This document shows, one piece after another, positions 62,627-64,000 of a DNA stretch of 64,000 nt. The DNA lies in the NCBI RefSeq assembly GCF_949628215.1, contig NC_134311.1, positions 13,082,582 through 13,146,581 of the forward strand, read 5' to 3'. Every line of letters begins with the position of its first letter. Position 1 is the stretch's first letter. The notes below the pieces were generated by a model, which saw nothing but the letters and a program-made list of their open reading frames with translations, was not told where the DNA came from and did no database searches. This DNA is from Phalacrocorax aristotelis. Lineage: Eukaryota; Chordata; Aves; Suliformes; Phalacrocoracidae. The translations under genes were made by a program, and so were the position numbers.

Positions 62627-62651
62627 CAGCTGTGGCCAGTTGCAGCTATCT
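62627..62651. promoter_or_regulatory. HEMGN: E-box and GATA motif upstream of HEMGN
   Basis: CAGCTG (E-box) at 62627-62632 and CTATCT (AGATAG on the minus strand, a WGATAR site) at 62646-62651 are separated by 13 bp. They lie about 75-100 bp before the HEMGN start codon. GATA1 with TAL1 often uses E-box/GATA pairs in erythroid genes, and human HEMGN is a GATA1 target. Such pairs also occur by chance. Confidence 0.35.
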
Positions 62652-62726
62652 GGGGAAAAGGGTAACAATGGAGCAAACACAAAGAATTATTCTGCAGCCT
62701 GTAGTGATGTCTGGCCAAGGGATTTC

Positions 62727-62790
62727 ATGGTGTTCTCATGGCATGGGAAGCCTGCCCAGTGCTTCCATCAGGCCCCAGGTCCCTACAGTG
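62727..62790 (+). CDS. HEMGN: HEMGN coding exon 1 (predicted)
   Basis: ATG 62727-62729 opens MVFSWHGKPAQCFHQAPGPY plus Ser and the first base of Asp, ending at a strong donor, GTGAGT (62791). The phase fits the next exon exactly. HQAPGP before the conserved VI-RLRDRE block resembles HQTPDP in the human N-terminus, which otherwise differs. The start context is weak (T at -3, G at +4). Competing frames across the same donor give the wrong phase. Confidence 0.7.
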
Positions 62791-64000
62791 GTGAGTAGGT
62801 CTCCTCAAAGCTGCAGCAGCAGGAAGTAAACACAGCTAGAAATTTAGAATAACTTTCAGCACAGGAACCTGAGAGCCTTGGGTGGTGTGTCATCAGATCC
62901 TATCCACTGAGGATGAGCTGGAAGTACAGCACCAAGTAGTTTCATATCAAGATCCACTTCATGACAAAAAGAGCATGGCCTCTTGCATCAGTGCTCTGTC
63001 ACCAGGCAGGGAGGGATCGAATTGTCCCTTGGCCAGGATGTCATGTTAGCACTCAATTTGTCCTTGTAGATGTCATCATCACCCACCGCTTGAGGGACCG
63101 GGAGCTGCTCCGGAAAAGAAAAGCAAAAGCTGAGGAGAAACAGTCAACTCAGTGGGTTCTGAAGTAAGTCTTGCTTATGCTGTGGAGTCGTTTTCTTGGT
63201 GTACTTAACCTGAGCCGAGGCATGGCAGCCCAGCCACTCCATCTTCGCAAAAGGACAGACCCACGCTGGGCCCCATCAGTCTTCAGTGGGGTAAGGTGGC
63301 CTGCAGCTGGTAGCTGCTGAAGGTCTAGGCACGAATTGGGGGGCAGACATGGGTAGGGAGGTGGGTTATGTAGGGAGTGGGTTGGGTGGCAAGCAATCCT
63401 CAACTACAGCATGGGGCCAAGGATTAATTTAGTGCTCAAGATCCTGCCCCTGGTGCAGCCACAGAGGGCTGCCATGCGGGGCTGGGGAGGTGGGCTGCAG
63501 AAATGCAGCCTCTGCTGGGATGGACAGGGTTGTGATCACAGCCAGAGGCTTGGCAAAGTGGTCTCACAGCAAGAGGGAAAGTCCTCTGCCCCATGCCAAT
63601 GCTTCACCCCTGTGAAACCCCCTGGCAGGGAGCAGAAGAACAAACGGCAAAGGACAAGCAGAGGAGCCAGGCGAGGACGAGGCCACCTGCCGGCAGTGGA
63701 GCCCATCCTGGAGCCAGAACTGGAGCTGGACCACCAGCTTGGCCCACAGGAGGAGGCTGAGCCAGTGCCCTCCAAGTCAGCATCACCTGAGCCAGTGCAT
63801 CAAGAACAGCTGCCTGTGCTGACCATCCAGGACCTGGTCAGTGGAATGCAACAGGGAGCAGTGGAGGGTGAGCTGGCAGCCAGGAGCCAGGATCCTACGG
63901 GTGAGCTGCCAGAGAGCCACTGGCCCTGTGGGGCCTTGGGGATCAGTACAGTGGCACCTCTTGAGGACTGTCAGCCGAGGTTAGCCCACCATAACTACCA
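62727..64000 (+). CDS. HEMGN: Hemogen, 5' part (three exons, cut by window edge)
   Basis: Join: 62727-62790, 63070-63163 and 63629-64000 (continuing beyond). Introns of 279 and 465 bp are GT-AG and phases agree. The product is a nuclear regulator of blood-cell growth and differentiation in mammals. In chicken it is Z-linked and linked to testis development. Residues from Asp22 onward read VIITHRLRDRELLRKRKAKA, matching human VIGTWSLRNRELLRKRKAEV. EQKNKRQRTSRGARRGRG then matches human EQKKRKQQRTGKGNRRGRK and forms the basic nuclear-localisation region. The following part is acidic and proline-rich (EPILEPELELDHQLGPQEEA), as in hemogen, with little direct similarity. At least 176 codons are present. 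The human protein is 484 residues, so the larger C-terminal part probably lies outside. Confidence 0.9.
63070..63163 (+). CDS. HEMGN: HEMGN coding exon 2
   Basis: The acceptor TCCTTGTAG ends at 63069 and the donor GTAAGT begins at 63164. It encodes VIITHRLRDRELLRKRKAKA and EEKQSTQWVL, the most conserved hemogen segment. Confidence 0.92.
63629..64000 (+). CDS. HEMGN: HEMGN coding exon 3 (partial, runs off window)
   Basis: The acceptor CCTGGCAG ends at 63628. It encodes KEQKNKRQRTSRGARRGRGH, then an acidic region, and stays open to the right edge. A GGTGAGC at about 63900 looks like a donor, but the frame continues without a stop, so read-through is the simpler call. Confidence 0.85.

Noticed and set aside
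62632-62829. Alternative frame across the HEMGN exon 1 region (MASCSYLGKRV...)
   Set aside because: At the GTGAGT donor this frame ends in phase 0, which does not fit exon 2. The frame starting at 62727 fits in phase 1.

Overview
This is vertebrate nuclear DNA, almost certainly from a bird and probably from the Z chromosome. Three host genes are supported by exon-by-exon reading with matching splice phases. Interspersed repeats are mostly CR1 LINE fragments, with no mammalian-type SINEs seen. The galactosyltransferase resembles the avian B4GALT1 lineage, and a relatively fresh CR1 copy near 57.2-57.7 kb resembles the CR1-J-like copies common in neoavian birds. No prokaryotic operon, CRISPR array or intact mobile element was found.

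Layout. 1-16.5 kb is intergenic. It holds old CR1 fragments (about 0.8-1.02, 12.1-12.3 and 14.2-14.3 kb), a probable solo LTR (about 3.85-4.31 kb), a few simple repeats and one long unrecognised reading frame on the minus strand (7.5-8.2 kb) that is at best a candidate. 16.5-44.2 kb is the whole B4GALT1 gene on the minus strand: a CpG-island promoter and exon 1 at the right, five further coding exons at 31.4, 23.9, 22.3, 20.6 and 19.9 kb, and a 3' UTR of about 3 kb. The coding exons add up to 352 codons plus stop. 44.2-49.9 kb is intergenic, with an old CR1 piece and two CR1 copies in opposite orientation lying against each other at 48.1-48.5 kb. 49.9-53.2 kb is SPINK4 on the plus strand: TATA box, four coding exons (85 codons plus stop) and a poly(A) signal. 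53.2-62.7 kb is intergenic, with CR1 copies and one strong 20-bp-stem inverted repeat at 56.2 kb. 62.7 kb to the right edge is the 5' part of HEMGN (hemogen) on the plus strand: two short exons and the start of a third, cut off by the window.

The genes are unrelated in function: a Golgi glycosyltransferase, a secreted Kazal-type inhibitor and an erythroid/gonadal nuclear regulator. B4GALT1 and SPINK4 are neighbours in human (9p), but human HEMGN lies on 9q, so the SPINK4-HEMGN junction marks a rearrangement between the lineages. The most useful results are the exact exon structures, the small divergent first coding exon of HEMGN, the absence of the internal start codon that gives mammalian B4GALT1 its short isoform, the 56.2 kb hairpin and the facing CR1 copies. 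I did not find a convincing new biological system.
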